A stretch of DNA of 64,000 nt from positions 1,022,837 to 1,086,836 of the forward strand of contig NZ_LN832559.1 of assembly GCF_900005615.1 (NCBI RefSeq). The letters are read 5' to 3'. This DNA is from Paracoccus aminovorans. GTDB taxonomy: Bacteria > Pseudomonadota > Alphaproteobacteria > Rhodobacterales > Rhodobacteraceae. The notes beneath the pieces are model-generated. The model worked only from the letters and a program-made list of their open reading frames with translations, was not told the DNA's origin and made no database searches. The translations under genes and the position numbers were made by a program. The first letter of the stretch is position 1. Each line of letters opens with the position of its first letter. This document shows positions 62,536 to 64,000 of this stretch, piece by piece.

Positions 62536-63378
62536 CTACCTCTGGCAGAGCGGGCAGAAATAGCTCGACCGTCCCGATTGCACGATCCGCGCCACCACGC
62601 CGCCGCAGCCGTTGGGGCAGGGCGCCCCCTCGCGGTCATAGACCCGGAACGAATGCTGGAAATAGCCCAGCTCGCCCGTCGCCTGGCGGTGGTCGCGCAG
62701 GGACGAGCCGCCCGCCGCGATGGCCTCCTCCAGCACGGCGCGGATCCGGCCGACCAGCCCCGCGATCTCGGCCGCCGTCACCTGTCCGGCCGGCCGGCGC
62801 GGGTCGATGCCGGCCCGGAACAGCGCCTCCGAGACATAGATATTGCCCAGGCCCGCGACGATTCGCTGGTCCAGCAGCGCTGCCTTGACCGGGCTGCGCC
62901 GCCCGGCCAGGGCCCGCGCCAGCACCTCGGCGGTGAAACCTTCGCCCAGCGGCTCGGGCCCCAGATGTGCCAGCAGCGGATGCGTGGCCCCCGGCGCCAC
63001 CAGGTCCACCATGCCGAATCGCCGGGCGTCGTTGAAGGTGATGCGCGTGCCCAGATCGTTCCAGAACACGACATGGTCGTGGCGCGGCAGGATCGCCGCG
63101 TCGCGGTGGAAATCGCCCTGCGGCTCCGCCTCGATCAGCATCCGCCCGGACATGCCCAGATGCAGCAGCAGGCTGCCCCGGTCCTCCAGCTCGGCCAGGA
63201 TGTATTTCGAGCGCCGGTGCAGGGCGACGACCCGCGCTCCGGTCAGCACCTGCACCAGGTCGGGCGGCAGCGGCCAGCGCAGGTCCGGGCGGCGGGCCTC
63301 GGCCCGGGCGATCACCCGCCCTTCCAGATGCGGCTGAAGGCCACGGCGGACGGTTTCGACTTCTGGCAGTTCTGGCAT
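62536..63378 (-). CDS. mutM: formamidopyrimidine-DNA glycosylase
   Basis: A 280-residue 8-oxoguanine glycosylase/AP lyase. The N-terminal proline nucleophile and Glu are in [13 protein letters not shown], the conserved lysine in [11 protein letters not shown], and the C-terminal zinc finger has four cysteines in [12 protein letters not shown] and SYFCPLCQR. The ATG at 63378 makes Pro2 the nucleophile. It diverges from ubiE. Confidence 0.96.
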   Translation of the reverse strand: MPELPEVETVRRGLQPHLEGRVIARAEARRPDLRWPLPPDLVQVLTGARVVALHRRSKYILAELEDRGSLLLHLGMSGRMLIEAEPQGDFHRDAAILPRHDHVVFWNDLGTRITFNDARRFGMVDLVAPGATHPLLAHLGPEPLGEGFTAEVLARALAGRRSPVKAALLDQRIVAGLGNIYVSEALFRAGIDPRRPAGQVTAAEIAGLVGRIRAVLEEAIAAGGSSLRDHRQATGELGYFQHSFRVYDREGAPCPNGCGGVVARIVQSGRSSYFCPLCQR

Positions 63379-63474
63379 TTTCTTCCCGTTCGTCGCATGG
63401 TGCGCCCGCGCCGAAACTGGCGCGCGCCGCGCATCCGGTCTATCTGGGCGCGAAACGACGGATGGACAAGCGAC

Positions 63475-64000
63475 ATGACCCAGGATCAGCGCGGCAACAG
63501 CAACGGCGAGACCCATTTCGGCTTTCGCACCGTGGCCGAGAAGGACAAGGCCGGGCTGGTCCACGGCGTGTTCTCCCGCGTCGCTTCGCGCTACGACGTG
63601 ATGAACGACCTGATGAGCGTCGGCATCCACCGGGTCTGGAAGACGGCGATGATGGACTGGCTGGCGCCGCGCGACGGCCAGCACCTGTTGGACGTGGCCG
63701 GCGGCACCGGCGACATCGCCTTCCGCTTCCTGGAACGCGCCCGGGGCGCCCGCGTCACCGTCTGCGACATGACCGAGTCGATGCTCGTCGAGGGCCGCAA
63801 GCGCGGCGAGGCCGGCAAGCTGGCCGACCGCCTGGCTTGGGTCACCGGCGATGCCATGGCGCTGCCCTTCGCCGACGATAGCTTCGACCGCTACACGATC
63901 AGCTTCGGCATCCGCAACGTCACCCGCATCCCCCAGGCCCTGGCCGAGGCGCGGCGCGTGCTCAAGCCCGGCGGCCGGCTGATGGTGCTGGAATTCAGCC
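63475..64000 (+). CDS. ubiE: demethylmenaquinone/2-polyprenyl-benzoquinol methyltransferase, 5' part
   Basis: The first 175 codons of UbiE run off the right end. Motif I for S-adenosylmethionine is [17 protein letters not shown] (about residues 73-89), with [29 protein letters not shown] and [24 protein letters not shown]. It methylates the ubiquinone ring precursor. The ATG at 63475 gives the usual N-terminal [16 protein letters not shown] with its FG-FRTV segment. Confidence 0.93.
   Translation, partial: MTQDQRGNSNGETHFGFRTVAEKDKAGLVHGVFSRVASRYDVMNDLMSVGIHRVWKTAMMDWLAPRDGQHLLDVAGGTGDIAFRFLERARGARVTVCDMTESMLVEGRKRGEAGKLADRLAWVTGDAMALPFADDSFDRYTISFGIRNVTRIPQALAEARRVLKPGGRLMVLEFS

Overview
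The window is chromosomal DNA of high GC content from an alphaproteobacterium of the family Rhodobacteraceae, most likely Paracoccus and close to P. denitrificans. The pointers are: a gene transfer agent (GTA) tail cluster followed by cysE, the split F0 operon atpI-atpB-atpE-atpX-atpF, a DUF1476 zeta inhibitor of the F1F0 ATPase, an NAD-linked fds formate dehydrogenase beside a glutathione-independent formaldehyde dehydrogenase, a probable methylsuccinyl-CoA dehydrogenase of the ethylmalonyl-CoA pathway, and the short alphaproteobacterial HprK/RapZ/EIIA-Man/HPr regulatory PTS. Identification is from family knowledge and reading, not from a search.

Layout. 1-8358 (+): the 3' half of a Rhodobacter-type GTA structural cluster (g8 end, g9, g10, g10.1, g11, g12, g13, g14, g15, then a DUF2793 protein), tightly packed with overlapping stops and starts. 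8422-14167: cysE, pyrD with a DUF952 gene, a periplasmic 5'-nucleotidase, an orphan Hint-domain protein and an ArsR regulator. 14355-17030: the F0 ATP synthase operon. 17210-20420: a Gly-zipper/OmpA lipoprotein, Ogt-type methyltransferase, endonuclease III and a PfkB sugar/adenosine kinase. 20554-28033 (-): fatty-acid or branched-acid beta-oxidation genes (acyl-CoA dehydrogenase, GST, thiolase, cupin, FadB) headed by two LiuR-like MerR regulators, with two hotdog thioesterases diverging from them.

29327-39131: a C1 oxidation region, with formaldehyde dehydrogenase, then (after the ATPase zeta gene, purC and purS) a LysR regulator and fdsGBA-fdhD-fdsD. 39235-42079: RNase R and a DUF2585 membrane protein. 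42170-46162: pckA divergent from hprK-rapZ-EIIA-ptsH. 46172-51635: TetR, DUF2852, and a leftward group TauE-dapE-GNAT-membrane protein-gshA. 51847-56997: probable mcd, two META-domain lipoproteins, recO and adenine deaminase. 57051-63378 (-): recF, dnaN, dnaA, rpsT, enoyl-CoA hydratase and mutM, with the start of ubiE running off the right end.

Non-coding signals worth attention: a dispersed family of short elements with a shared GTATTT core, mostly placed just 3' of genes in the same orientation (one copy supplies the recF stop codon); a palindrome inside the atp promoter with a GANTC site in each arm; three TTARCGC repeats spaced exactly 19 bp between pckA and hprK; a LiuR-like operator between the two MerR genes; and a structured rpsT leader. 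No CRISPR array, insertion sequence, tRNA or rRNA was seen.
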